From positions 1 to 64,000 of the forward strand of contig CAVRJN010000008.1 in assembly GCA_963721585.1 (NCBI GenBank): a stretch of DNA of 64,000 bases, in the 5' to 3' direction. The stretch's first letter is position 1; each line of letters begins with the position of its first letter. This DNA is from Bog-473 sp963721585. Its GTDB lineage: Bacteria > Actinomycetota > Acidimicrobiia > Acidimicrobiales > RAAP-2. The notes under the pieces are model-generated. The model ran no database searches. It was given only the letters and a program-made list of their open reading frames with translations, and was not told the origin of the DNA. A program made the position numbers and the translations under genes. Below are positions 25,230 through 35,253 of the stretch, in pieces.

Positions 25230-26447
25230 ATGGGAAGGCTGCAAACCTGGGGTGCCGCGGCGCGCCGCTCCCGCGGGATCCAGGTCACGGTGGCCCTCGT
25301 GGTCGTGGCCCTGGTGGCCGGTGGCGTCGTGCTGGCAACCCGCAGCAGCCCCCCGCCACCCACGACGTCCCCCTCCCCCGCGCTGTCCACCAGGGCCGTC
25401 GCCCTCGGGGATTCGGTCCCCTACGGCCATGGGCTGGCCAATCCGTATCTGACGCCCCAGATCGGCCTTCCCGCAGATGCGCTCTCGCAGGGCCCTTCGC
25501 CGGAGGCCTACCCGACCCTGGTGGCGAGGGCGCTGGGGCTCACGATGACCGTGCGGCCGACCAACTGCCGCCTGACGGGCGACCAGCTGGCCATCAGCGG
25601 GGCCGTGGCCGACGGCGGCGACAACACCAACCGGGACCGTCAGTGCCCGGTCCCGCCGCAACAAACCCGGAACCTGAGCGACGAGCTGGCCGCCACCGGC
25701 CTGGTGCATCGCCCGGCCCGCCTCGTCCTCCTCCAGGACGGGGCGGACGACATCGACTTCAGCGCCTGCCTGGAATACCAGCTGGCCCGCGTCTTCGGGA
25801 TCGGCATCGGACTCGGCCACTCCTGCGTCGCCGACGGCTCCGTCACGCCGAACATCGCGGCGGACCTGGCCAACGTCCGAGCGACGCTGGCCCAGGCCAT
25901 TGAGGCGCTGGCGCCCCACGCGGCGACGGTCGCCGTGCTCGACTACTACCAACCGATCCCGGAACCGGCACAGGTCGTGCAGGGCACGGCCGCGTCGGGA
26001 GACGACACGAACCTCGTGTGCAGTGGACTCAGGCCAAATGCAGGCGCTACCTACGCGGCAGCGCAGACCGTGCTGCGGGCACTGAACACCGCCGTGGCCG
26101 GTGCCGTGGCCGAGGCCCGCGTCCACCACGTGAAGAACGTGACCCTGATCGACCTGTCGAGCGCGTTCAACGGCCACGGGATCTGCACGGCGCAGCCGTG
26201 GGTGTTCTCGGGCGAACCCGCGCCCGACACGGCCCTGGCCTCTGCAGCGGAGCACATCGTGGCCGCCAAGGCCTGTTCCGGGACCGACGTGCTGCACCGG
26301 ACATCGAGCTGTGCCGCCCTGGCCTCGTCCGCGCTGGCGGCCGAGAACGGCCTCGAGGACTACGTGTGGCGCGCCGCACATCCTACGGCGGCGGGGCAAC
26401 GCGCCATCGCTGCCGCGGTGGAACGACAGCTCAGCCCGCGGGTCTAA
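25230..26447 (+). CDS. Membrane-anchored SGNH hydrolase
   Basis: A 405-residue protein with an N-terminal uncleaved signal or anchor (IQVTVALVVVALVAGGVVLA) and a Pro-rich linker, followed by an SGNH/GDSL-type esterase domain. Block I is VALGDSVPYGHGLANPY with the catalytic serine, the block III-like segment is LLQDGADDIDF, and block V is DYVWRAAHPTAAGQ with the catalytic histidine. Cysteines through the domain suggest disulfides, consistent with an extracytoplasmic site. The substrate is unknown; lipid or acylated polysaccharide are typical. It starts 60 bp after fabF and may be transcribed with it. Its stop overlaps the convergent trpA stop by 4 bp. Confidence 0.8.
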   Translation: MGRLQTWGAAARRSRGIQVTVALVVVALVAGGVVLATRSSPPPPTTSPSPALSTRAVALGDSVPYGHGLANPYLTPQIGLPADALSQGPSPEAYPTLVARALGLTMTVRPTNCRLTGDQLAISGAVADGGDNTNRDRQCPVPPQQTRNLSDELAATGLVHRPARLVLLQDGADDIDFSACLEYQLARVFGIGIGLGHSCVADGSVTPNIAADLANVRATLAQAIEALAPHAATVAVLDYYQPIPEPAQVVQGTAASGDDTNLVCSGLRPNAGATYAAAQTVLRALNTAVAGAVAEARVHHVKNVTLIDLSSAFNGHGICTAQPWVFSGEPAPDTALASAAEHIVAAKACSGTDVLHRTSSCAALASSALAAENGLEDYVWRAAHPTAAGQRAIAAAVERQLSPRV

Positions 26448-27214
26448 TCGATGGCATCCCGGAACGCCCCGATGAAGGCGGCCGCACCGTCGGGCCCCTC
26501 GTCCTGGAGCAGGCGCCGGACGAGGGCCGACCCGACCACCACGCCGTCGGCCACCTCGCACACCTGCGCGGCCTGGTCCGGCGTCGACACACCCACCCCG
26601 ACACAGACGGGCATGTCGGTGCAGGCCCGGATGCGCTCCACGACCTTCGCCACGTCAGACCCGAGGTCCACCCGTTCGCCGGTGACCCCCATACGGGCGA
26701 CCGCATAGACGAAGCCGCGCGCCCGCGCGCAGATGCGCGCCACCCGGTCGGGCGGCGTGGACGGCGCCACCAACAGCACGGTGTCGATGCCCGCCGCATC
26801 GGCCTCAGTGGCCCACGGGCGTATCTCCTCGGGAGGAAGGTCCGGCAGGATGGCGCCGCTCACGCCGGCGGCGGCCAGGGAGCGGGCCATGCGCCTGTGC
26901 CCGGCACGGAACACAATGTTGTAATAGGTCATCACGACCACTGGGACCGGCGCCTCCGCCCGCGCAATGCCGTCGAGGACCGCATCGGGCACCGTGCCCC
27001 GCGTCAACGCCCGCAATCCCGCCTCCTGGATCACGGGTCCGTCGATGATGGGGTCAGAGAAGGGGATGCCCACCTCCACCGCATCCGCCCCGGCCGCGAT
27101 CACCGCGGCCAGGCTGTGCGTCCAGTCGTCGCTCATGCCCCCCATCAGGTAGGGGATCAACAGCTTGCGCCCGCGTTCGCGGGCGGCCCGCAACTCCTTC
27201 TCGAGCTCAGGCAT
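26444..27214 (-). CDS. trpA: Tryptophan synthase alpha chain
   Basis: The TIM-barrel subunit that cleaves indole-3-glycerol phosphate to indole. The catalytic residues are E47 (DAVEVGIPFSDP) and D58 (IIDGP), and the phosphate-binding GVGVSTPDQAAQV and DGVVVGSALV are present. The 256-residue length is typical. It is the last gene of the his-trp transcription unit and its start overlaps the trpB stop by 8 bp. It needs TrpB, encoded just upstream, as partner. Confidence 0.95.
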   Translation of the reverse strand: MPELEKELRAARERGRKLLIPYLMGGMSDDWTHSLAAVIAAGADAVEVGIPFSDPIIDGPVIQEAGLRALTRGTVPDAVLDGIARAEAPVPVVVMTYYNIVFRAGHRRMARSLAAAGVSGAILPDLPPEEIRPWATEADAAGIDTVLLVAPSTPPDRVARICARARGFVYAVARMGVTGERVDLGSDVAKVVERIRACTDMPVCVGVGVSTPDQAAQVCEVADGVVVGSALVRRLLQDEGPDGAAAFIGAFRDAID

Positions 27215-28406
27215 CGTGGCGGCGACCGAAGATCTCGCGCACCTGCGCCACGTCCTTGTCGCCGCGACCCGACAGTGTCACGAGAACCGTGGACCCCGCC
27301 GGCAGCGCATCCGTGCCGGCACTCCTGGCCACCCAGGCAACGGCGTGGGCCGACTCGAGGGCGGGGATGATGCCCTCGGTGTGGCTGAGCAGCCGGAAGG
27401 CGTCGAGCACTTCGGCGTCCGACGCCATGGAGTACTCGGCCCTCCCGGTGGCCGCCAGGTGCGCGTGCTCGGGCCCGAGACCGGGATAGTCCAGGCCCGC
27501 CGAGATCGACTCGGCCTCGAGGATCTGCCCTGCCTCGTCCTGCAGCAGCCGGGAGTGCATGCCGTGAAGGACGCCGGGGACGCCGTTGGCGATTGCCGCG
27601 CCGCCGGCAGCCTCCACCCCGATCAGCCGGGCGGGGGTGTCGACGAATCCGGCGAACGTCCCCGCTGCGTTGGAACCGCCGCCGATGCAGGCGACGACGG
27701 CGTCGGGGGTCGCGCCATGGAGCAGATCGGCGCATTGCGCGCGCGCCTCCTCGCCCACGACGCGCTGCAGCTGGCGCACCATGTAGGGGAAGGGATGCGG
27801 CCCCATGACCGAACCGAGGCAGTAGTGCGTGCTGTCCACCGTCGCCACCCATTCCCGCATCGCCTCGTTCACCGCGTCCTTGAGCGTCCGGCTCCCTGAC
27901 CTCACCGTCCGGACCTCCGCCCCCAGGAGTTCCATGCGGAAGACATTGAGCTCCTGGCGCTGCGTGTCCACCTCGCCCATGAAGACGGTGCATTCGAGGC
28001 CGAAGAGCGCCGCCGCCGTGGCGGATGCCACGCCGTGCTGGCCCGCCCCCGTCTCGGCGATCATCCGGGACTTGCCCATCCGCTTGGTCAGGAGGGCCTG
28101 CCCCACCACGTTGTTGAGCTTGTGCGAGCCCGTGTGCGCCAGGTCCTCCCGCTTGAGGAGGACACGCACACCGAGACGCTCCGACAGGCGCGCGCATTCG
28201 GTCACGGGAGTGGGGCGGCCCCCGTAGTGGCGGAGCAACCCGTCCAGTTCGGCCCGGAACACCGGGTCGGCCCAGGCGTCGTCGAACCACTTCTCCAGCT
28301 CCAGGCAGGCCGGCATCAAGGGCTCGGGCACGAAGCGACCGCCGAACTCGCCGAAGCGGCCGTCAGAGCCCGGACGGCCCATCAGGCTGCCGCTCTCGTC
28401 GTTCAC
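27207..28406 (-). CDS. trpB: Tryptophan synthase beta chain
   Basis: The PLP-dependent subunit condensing indole with serine. K96 (HTGSHKLNNVVG) is the Schiff-base lysine, CIGGGSNAAGTF binds the cofactor phosphate, and LSGRGDKD closes the protein. It starts at the GTG at 28406, which overlaps the trpF stop as GTGA and has GGAGG upstream; 399 residues is the normal length. Longer in-frame starts would run through trpF and are rejected. Confidence 0.95.
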   Translation of the reverse strand: MNDESGSLMGRPGSDGRFGEFGGRFVPEPLMPACLELEKWFDDAWADPVFRAELDGLLRHYGGRPTPVTECARLSERLGVRVLLKREDLAHTGSHKLNNVVGQALLTKRMGKSRMIAETGAGQHGVASATAAALFGLECTVFMGEVDTQRQELNVFRMELLGAEVRTVRSGSRTLKDAVNEAMREWVATVDSTHYCLGSVMGPHPFPYMVRQLQRVVGEEARAQCADLLHGATPDAVVACIGGGSNAAGTFAGFVDTPARLIGVEAAGGAAIANGVPGVLHGMHSRLLQDEAGQILEAESISAGLDYPGLGPEHAHLAATGRAEYSMASDAEVLDAFRLLSHTEGIIPALESAHAVAWVARSAGTDALPAGSTVLVTLSGRGDKDVAQVREIFGRRHDA

Positions 28407-29086
28407 GCGTCCCTCCAGTCGTAGGGCTCCTCGGAGACAGGGTCGTCCAGGGGGTGGCGCGCGGCCAGGTCGGCCTCGGCCCGCCGCGCGTTGGCGATGA
28501 AATTGCGGACAAGCAGCGGGTCCTTGCGGCCCGGAGCCGCCTCCACCCCGCTGGCCACGTCGACGCCGCCCGGGCGGAGGTGGGCGACCGCATCCGCCAC
28601 GTTGTCCGGGTGCAGGCCGCCCGAGACGATCATGCGCTTGGGGTCGGTCACCCCCTCGGCCAGGCGCCAGTCGAACACCCGGCCCGAGCCGGGGTTCTCC
28701 CCGTCCACGAGGAGGTAGTCGGCCCCGAAGTCCTCGAAGCGCACAATGGTGCGATCGCCGGCAGGGAACGCCTTGATGACGGTGGGCACGCGCGCCCGCA
28801 CCCACTTCGTCTCCTCGGCCGTCTCGTGCCCATGGAGCTGCGCCGCGCCCAGCCCAGCGACGCGGATGGCCTCCACAATGCGCTGCGGCGCCTCGTCGCG
28901 AAACACGCCGACGGTCAGCACGTGCTCCGGCAACCGCTTGGCGATATCACCGGCCAGGTGCACCGAGACCTGGCGGGGCGACGGGGCGAAGATGAACCCG
29001 ACGGCCGAGGCGCCGAGGCTGACCGAGAGCAGGGCGTCGGCCTCCGACGTGATGCCGCAGATCTTCACGAACAGGCCCTCGCTCAT
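28403..29086 (-). CDS. trpF: Phosphoribosylanthranilate isomerase
   Basis: A TIM-barrel enzyme of the Trp pathway (Amadori rearrangement of PRA). The catalytic C10 is in FVKICGITSEADAL and the aspartate is in YLLVDGENPGSGRVFDW. GGLHPDNVADAV and DVASGVEAAPGRKD form the phosphate site. It has 227 residues. The ATG at 29086 overlaps the trpC stop (ATGA) and its stop overlaps the trpB start. This matters because many actinobacteria lack trpF and use the dual-function PriA; here a separate trpF is present. Confidence 0.94.
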   Translation of the reverse strand: MSEGLFVKICGITSEADALLSVSLGASAVGFIFAPSPRQVSVHLAGDIAKRLPEHVLTVGVFRDEAPQRIVEAIRVAGLGAAQLHGHETAEETKWVRARVPTVIKAFPAGDRTIVRFEDFGADYLLVDGENPGSGRVFDWRLAEGVTDPKRMIVSGGLHPDNVADAVAHLRPGGVDVASGVEAAPGRKDPLLVRNFIANARRAEADLAARHPLDDPVSEEPYDWRDA

Positions 29087-29871
29087 CGTGTTGCGACGGG
29101 ATACCCGACCAGCTCGCGGAGCCGGGCGGGACGGTCGGCCGCCCGCACGAGGGTCTCGCCGACGAGGATGGCGTCGTAGCCCGCCTCGGCGAGCCGCCGG
29201 GCGTCGGCCGCATCGCGGATGCCCGACTCGGCCACGGCGACGACCCCGCGCGGGATGCGCGCCGCCAGCGCGCAGGCACGCTCGTGGTCGACGTGGAACG
29301 TGCGCAGATCGCGCTGGTTCACCCCGACCAGCGCCGCACCGGCGCCCAGCGCGCGGGTCAGCTCCTCCTCGTCGTGCACCTCGACCAGCGCGGCCAGGCC
29401 GAGCCGCCCGGCGAGGGTGGCGCACGCCGCCAGTTCGTCATCGGACAGCGCGGCGGCGATCAGCAGCACGGCGTCCGCGCCCATCAGGCGCGCATCGGCC
29501 ACGTCGGCTTCCTGCACGGTGAAGTCCTTGCGCAGTACGGGCAGGCCCGAAGCCTCGCGGGCCGCGACCAGGTCGGCGACCGACCCGCCGAAGAAGTCGG
29601 CGTCCGTCAGGACCGACAGGCAGGCGGCACCCCCTGCGACGTAGTCCTTGGCCACGAGGTCGGCCTGCAGTCCCGGGTCCAGGTCGCCCTTGGACGGCGA
29701 CCGGCGCTTGATCTCGGCGATGCACGAGAGGCCGCCGCCACGCAGCGCGCCGAGGAAGTCCCGGGGCGGCGGGGTGCCCGCCGCCTGTTCGACCAGGTCG
29801 GGAAGGGCGCGGCCATCAGCCTCGGCGCGGGCCCGATGAGCAGCGAGAATGTCCGCCAGATAGGTGGGCAT
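29083..29871 (-). CDS. trpC: Indole-3-glycerol phosphate synthase
   Basis: The TIM-barrel enzyme closing the indole ring. E53 and K55 lie in SCIAEIKRRSPSKG, a further lysine is in PVLRKDFTVQ, and glutamates are in LVEVHDEEEL and AVAESGIRDAADARR. It has 262 residues, the usual size. The upstream neighbour is a disrupted small gene; downstream it is coupled to trpF by ATGA. Confidence 0.95.
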   Translation of the reverse strand: MPTYLADILAAHRARAEADGRALPDLVEQAAGTPPPRDFLGALRGGGLSCIAEIKRRSPSKGDLDPGLQADLVAKDYVAGGAACLSVLTDADFFGGSVADLVAAREASGLPVLRKDFTVQEADVADARLMGADAVLLIAAALSDDELAACATLAGRLGLAALVEVHDEEELTRALGAGAALVGVNQRDLRTFHVDHERACALAARIPRGVVAVAESGIRDAADARRLAEAGYDAILVGETLVRAADRPARLRELVGYPVATR

Positions 29872-30290
29872 GACTCTTCAGCGTAGCGGCGCGCCCTTTC
29901 GGCCTCGGTCCGGCTCGGTCGCCGGTGCGGCTGAGGACCCGTTGGCGGCGCTGGCGTGCCTGGCGCAGCATGTCGGCCGCGCGCGCAGAGGTCACCCCGA
30001 TGGTGACGTCGTCGACCTCGAGGACCGCCAGCTCGGTGCCGGCGCCCGCGAGCCGTGTGAACGCACCATCAGTCCGCCAGGATCCGGGCCCGCCGGTCGA
30101 GCTCGTCGGCCTGGCGCTCAATCGCCACGCAGTCACCATCACGGAAGATCCACCCGGCGTGGCGCCACGGCTTGAGATCGGGCAGCGCCGGTTCGTCCTC
30201 GGCGTCCACCTGCTCGCTCGCACCCCGGTCGTCCCCCACGCAGAGAGGGTGCGCCCCGGTCGTGTCACGGGCGGTGACGTCCGGTTGCAA
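29816..30290 (-). pseudogene. Small hypothetical protein gene, apparently frame-disrupted
   Basis: Within the operon gap between the small membrane gene and trpC, a frame from about 30290 (TTG) gives AEDEPALPDLKPWRHAGWIF and ends RRARILAD at a TGA (30069). The next frame continues GAFTRLAGAGTELAVLEVDD and VTIGVTSARAADMLRQARQR and runs past the trpC start to 29816. Joined, they look like one soluble protein of about 130 residues with a one-base disruption near 30069. The family is not recognised. An alternative is two short overlapping genes, but the second has no start codon at the junction. Confidence 0.35.
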
Positions 30291-30311
30291 TCGGGGTGCC
30301 CCCGGGTCTCT

Positions 30312-30509
30312 TCAGCGGGCGAAGAGGTGCCAGCCCGTCCAGCCCCAGGCCAGGACCAGCACGATGCGGAGCACGGGCCCCGTGGCCAGGCGCTCCAGCA
30401 CCAGGCCGGGGCGGGCCGGCGAGGATCCTCGGACCGAAGACCGCAACCAGATGCCGAGCAGAGCCAGGCCGAGGAGGGCCCACACCGCGTACGAGGGATC
30501 CGAGTTCAT
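30312..30509 (-). CDS. Small membrane protein (DUF6186-like)
   Basis: A 65-residue protein with two hydrophobic segments (YAVWALLGLALLGIWLRSS and VLRIVLVLAWGWTGWHLFAR) and a basic loop between them. The C-terminal WGWTGWHLFAR pattern matches small actinobacterial proteins I recall as DUF6186; the function is unknown. The ATG at 30509 overlaps the stop of the preceding membrane gene (ATGA), so the two are translated together and probably act together. Confidence 0.65.
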   Translation of the reverse strand: MNSDPSYAVWALLGLALLGIWLRSSVRGSSPARPGLVLERLATGPVLRIVLVLAWGWTGWHLFAR

Positions 30510-30985
30510 TGCGCCTCCCCCCCGACTCGCCGCTGGCGCCGCCCTCCACGCCGCACGATGGCGGCGCCGAGGTAGAGCCAGAGGAAGAACACGACCACCT
30601 TGAGGCCGTAGAAGCGATTCACGGCATCGAGCATGGAGCTGAGCGTCGGGTGGTCGGCGCGGCTGCCCCGAGCGGCGTACTCGGCCACCTCCCACACCAC
30701 GACCGCGAAGAAGACGCACACCCAGGCACGCCAGGGGTGGCCCGCGTCCGGTCCCAGCTCGAGGGGGCGGGCCCGGAGGGGCCAGCGCGCCACCACCAGG
30801 ACCACGAGGGCGACGATGGGCACCGCCGTCGCGATGTTGGCGGAGCGGGTGAAGGCCGTGGTGCTCGCCGCGAAGAGGGCGTAGGCGACCAGCACCACCA
30901 CGAGGACGGTGCGCTGGGGAGTGGGCCGGAGCGGGTTTCGGTCTTGGTGCGGCTCCTGGCCGTCCGGGGTCTCCGATGCGGGCAC
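30506..30985 (-). CDS. Four-segment membrane protein of the his-trp operon
   Basis: A 159-residue integral membrane protein from the GTG at 30985. Hydrophobic segments are TVLVVVLVAYALFAASTTAF, IATAVPIVALVVLVVARW, WVCVFFAVVVWEVAEYAARG and KVVVFFLWLYLGAAIVRR. The position between ygfZ/trpE and trpC resembles that of the trp-operon-associated membrane proteins of other actinobacteria, but I cannot confirm homology. It begins 18 bp after the ygfZ stop and overlaps the next small gene by 4 bp. Confidence 0.7.
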   Translation of the reverse strand: MPASETPDGQEPHQDRNPLRPTPQRTVLVVVLVAYALFAASTTAFTRSANIATAVPIVALVVLVVARWPLRARPLELGPDAGHPWRAWVCVFFAVVVWEVAEYAARGSRADHPTLSSMLDAVNRFYGLKVVVFFLWLYLGAAIVRRGGRRQRRVGGEAQ

Positions 30986-31002
30986 CGGTGCGGCCCGTTC
31001 TC

Positions 31003-32033
31003 TCAGCGCGGGGCCGGGATCGGGATGAGAGGCAACAGGGCCACCCGGGCCGGGCGCGAGCCACCCGTGCCGTCGCCCGAACGCAGCCGGACCGGGCCGG
31101 GAGCCTCGACACTGCGGTGCAGGTAGCCCAGGGCCACCCAGGCCCCGAGCTCGGCGCTCCAGGCCGCCGAGGTGATCGATCCCACGACCTTGTCCTCGGC
31201 GGGCGTGTCGCCGGCGGGGGCGTCCCCGGCGTGCAGCGTCATACCACGGGCCAGGGACGGGTCCTCGGCCGGGGCCACCACGCCCACGAGCCGCCGGGCC
31301 ACGTTCGAGCCGCGCGAGTCGAGCCGGGCCACCAGTTCCTGGCCCGTGTAGCAGCCCTTGGTGAAGCTCACCGTGCGCTCCACCAGACCGGCCTCCGCCG
31401 CGATGGTCTTGTTCGTCAGCTCCGTGCCCATGGCGGGGATGCCCGAGACGATGCGGCAGGCCTCGACGGCGTCGGCGCCACACGCCGTGACGCCGTCGGG
31501 CAGGGCAGCGTCGCCCGGCCCGAGCACCACGTCCTCGGGACCGAGCAGATCCACGCCGGTCCAGCCGTTCCACTCGAAGGGCAGAGCCAGCACGCCCCGC
31601 TCGGCCAGCACCGTCAGGAGGCCCGCCGCAGCCTCGGCGACGCCTGCCCCCCGCAGGGACAGGTCGCGCCACGCGAGCGGTTCGAGCTCGACCTTCGAGC
31701 GCAGCAGGAAACGGCGCAGGCGGGCCAGCACGGCGTCGCCGTAGCCCCGGTCGACATCGAGCACGAACCCCTGGCCGTCCGTGCGGGTCACCCGCAGCAG
31801 GGCCGACAGCTTCCCGTCCGGTTCGAGGAGCAGCGAGTCGGCCGGCGCCCCGACGGCGAGCGCGGCCACATCCTGGCTCAGCTGGCCCTGCAGGTAGGCC
31901 TCGGCGTCCGGCCCGCGCACCGCCAGCACGTCGCGGCCGGCGCGGAAGGCGCCGGCGCCGCGGCGCAGGGCCTCGGTCTCGCCGTCGAGCGGCGGTGGCG
32001 GTGGCGGTGGCGGTGGGAGCGGCTGCGCCGCCG

Positions 32034-32037
<4 letters not shown>
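31003..32037 (-). CDS. ygfZ: YgfZ/GcvT-like folate-binding protein
   Basis: A 344-residue protein of the YgfZ/IbaG family, related to the GcvT T-protein and involved in tetrahydrofolate-dependent Fe-S cluster maintenance. The diagnostic motif KGCYTGQELVARLDSRG with its conserved Cys is present, preceded by the folate-domain pattern (VLAVRGPDAEAYLQGQLSQD). The GTG at 32037 overlaps the trpE stop (GTGA). Near the N terminus is an eight- or nine-proline run made by a GGTGGC-type DNA repeat, probably a flexible and length-variable tail. A role in the Trp pathway is not implied. Confidence 0.85.
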
Positions 32038-33637
<1,600 letters not shown>

Positions 33638-33641
<4 letters not shown>

Positions 33642-34063
33642 GGCGCGGGCACTCCCGGGCCACTGCCGATGGTCCGGTAGAAGCACGTCCGTTCCCCGGT
33701 GTGGCAGGCCCCGCGGCCGTGCTGGTCGACGAGGACGACCAGGGCATCACCGTCGCAGTCCATGCGCACCTCGCGCACGTACTGCCGGTCCCCTGACGTC
33801 TCGCCCTTCTGCCAGTACTCCTGGCGGCTGCGGCTGTAGAACCAGCTGCGGCCCGTCTCGAGGGTGCGGCGCAGCGCCTCGGCATCCATGTAGGCCACCG
33901 TCAGCACGGTCCCGTCGGCGGCGTCCTGCACGATGGCGGGCACCATGCCCCCGGCCTTGTCGAAGTCGACCAGGCGCGCCAGCGCCTCGTCGAACGTCAA
34001 CGGCACCCCTTCGGGTGCGGCGGACGAAGGGGCGGCCTCCGTCCCGGCTCCGGGCGCGCTCAC
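33638..34063 (-). CDS. hisI: Phosphoribosyl-AMP cyclohydrolase
   Basis: Third step of histidine synthesis, opening the adenine ring of PR-AMP. The Zn/Mg-site cysteines C103 (RMDCDGDALV), C120 and C127 (GRGACHTGERTCFYRTI) are present, and the N-terminal core contains VAYMDAEALRRTLETG and WFYSRSRQEYWQKGETSG. It has 141 residues and is a single-domain HisI: the HisE pyrophosphohydrolase domain is absent and no hisE is in the window. It starts at the GTG at 34063, overlapping the GroES-like stop. Confidence 0.94.
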
Positions 34064-34437
34064 AGGTAGAGCCCCGTGCCCCGGTCGTTGCGCGGCGATG
34101 CGATCGCGTGGATGTCGCGCTCGCGCAGAATCACGTACTCCTCGCCGTGCACCTCCACCTCGAAGCGGTCCTCGGGGTTGAACAGGACGGTGTCGCCGAC
34201 CTTGATGGTGCGCACGTGCGGTCCGACCGCGACCGCCTCCGCCCACGTCAGGCGGCGGCTGATCTGGGCCGTGGCCGGGATCAGGATGCCGGCCCGCGAG
34301 CGCCGTTCACCGTCGCTCTGGGAGATCTGCACCATGACCCGGTCGAAGAGCACCGAGATCGGCTGCTTGTCGTCCTGCACCGCCGGTGTTTCGGTCTCGG
34401 CGCTGCTTGACCCGTTCTTCGTCGTCGACGTGGGCAC
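34060..34437 (-). CDS. GroES-like co-chaperonin protein
   Basis: A 125-residue protein with a charged, disordered N-terminal tail of about 25 residues and then a Cpn10-type fold: PISVLFDRVMVQ, the mobile-loop region SDGERRSRAGILIPATA, VGDTVLFNPEDRFEVEVHGE, and EEYVILRERDIHAI. It is a diverged GroES paralogue, lengthened at both ends and without the usual groEL neighbour. It sits between hisF and hisI with a 4-bp overlap to hisI, so it is expressed with amino-acid biosynthesis genes. Whether it still caps GroEL is unknown. Confidence 0.8.
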   Translation of the reverse strand: MPTSTTKNGSSSAETETPAVQDDKQPISVLFDRVMVQISQSDGERRSRAGILIPATAQISRRLTWAEAVAVGPHVRTIKVGDTVLFNPEDRFEVEVHGEEYVILRERDIHAIASPRNDRGTGLYL

Positions 34438-34485
34438 CTAGGCACGGTACCGCACGGGCGCGCCCTCCCAGGTCAGCGGCACGCC

Positions 34486-35253
34486 TCAGGCGGGGCGGAC
34501 GGTGACCCCGTGTGCCGCCATGTAGCCCTTGGCCTCGCCGATGGTGAACTCACGACGGTGGAAGATCGACGCCGCCAGGACGGCGTCGGCTCCCCCCTCG
34601 ACCGCGCCGTCGACCAGGTCCTGCAGCACGCCCACGCCTCCCGACGCCACCACCGGGATGTCCACGGCCTCGACCACGGCTCGCGTCAGCACGAGATCGA
34701 AACCGTCCCGCGTGCCGTCGCGGTCCATGGACGTCAGCAGGATCTCGCCGGCGCCGTTGGCCGCGCACTCGACGGCCCAGGCCACCACGTCCCGTCCGAC
34801 CGGGGTCCGCCCGCCGTGCGTGTGGACCTCCCACCCGCCCGTCCCGTCGGTGCGGGCCCGGGCATCGATCGCCACCACGGCGCACTGCCCGCCGAACTCC
34901 TCGGCGATGTCCCGCACCAGCAGGGGTCGCTCCACCGCGGCGGTGTTCACCGCGACCTTGTCCGCCCCGGCCCGGAGGAGGCGGCGTGCATCCTCCGCCG
35001 CCCGGATGCCGCCTCCGACCGTGAGGGGGATGAAGACCTGTTCGGCCGTGCGCGCCACGACGTCGACCATCGTGTCGCGCTCGTCCGACGAGGCCGTGAT
35101 GTCGAGGAATGTGACCTCGTCGGCACCCTCGGCGTCGTAGCGGGCCGCCAGCTCCACCGGGTCGCCCTCGTCGGTCAGGTCGACGAAGCGCACACCCTTG
35201 ACGACACGCCCCCCCGTGACGTCGAGGCACGGGATCAGCCGGACACTGCGCAC
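34486..35253 (-). CDS. hisF: Imidazole glycerol phosphate synthase, cyclase subunit
   Basis: The TIM-barrel cyclase partner of HisH. The two catalytic aspartates fall at D11 (LIPCLDVTGGRVVKG) and D130 (VVAIDARARTDG), exactly where the family has them when the GTG at 35253 is used; this fixes the start and gives a 19-bp overlap with the hisA end. Phosphate-binding segments are LTVGGGIRAAEDAR and PVVASGGVGVLQDLVDG. It has 255 residues. About 50 bp separate it from the downstream GroES-like gene. Confidence 0.95.
   Translation of the reverse strand: MRSVRLIPCLDVTGGRVVKGVRFVDLTDEGDPVELAARYDAEGADEVTFLDITASSDERDTMVDVVARTAEQVFIPLTVGGGIRAAEDARRLLRAGADKVAVNTAAVERPLLVRDIAEEFGGQCAVVAIDARARTDGTGGWEVHTHGGRTPVGRDVVAWAVECAANGAGEILLTSMDRDGTRDGFDLVLTRAVVEAVDIPVVASGGVGVLQDLVDGAVEGGADAVLAASIFHRREFTIGEAKGYMAAHGVTVRPA

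Noticed and set aside
23490..26561. A 1023-codon open frame on the minus strand
   Set aside because: It is wholly antisense to fabG, acpP, fabF and the SGNH gene, has Gly/Arg-rich low-complexity composition and no domain. Long antisense frames are expected at this GC content.
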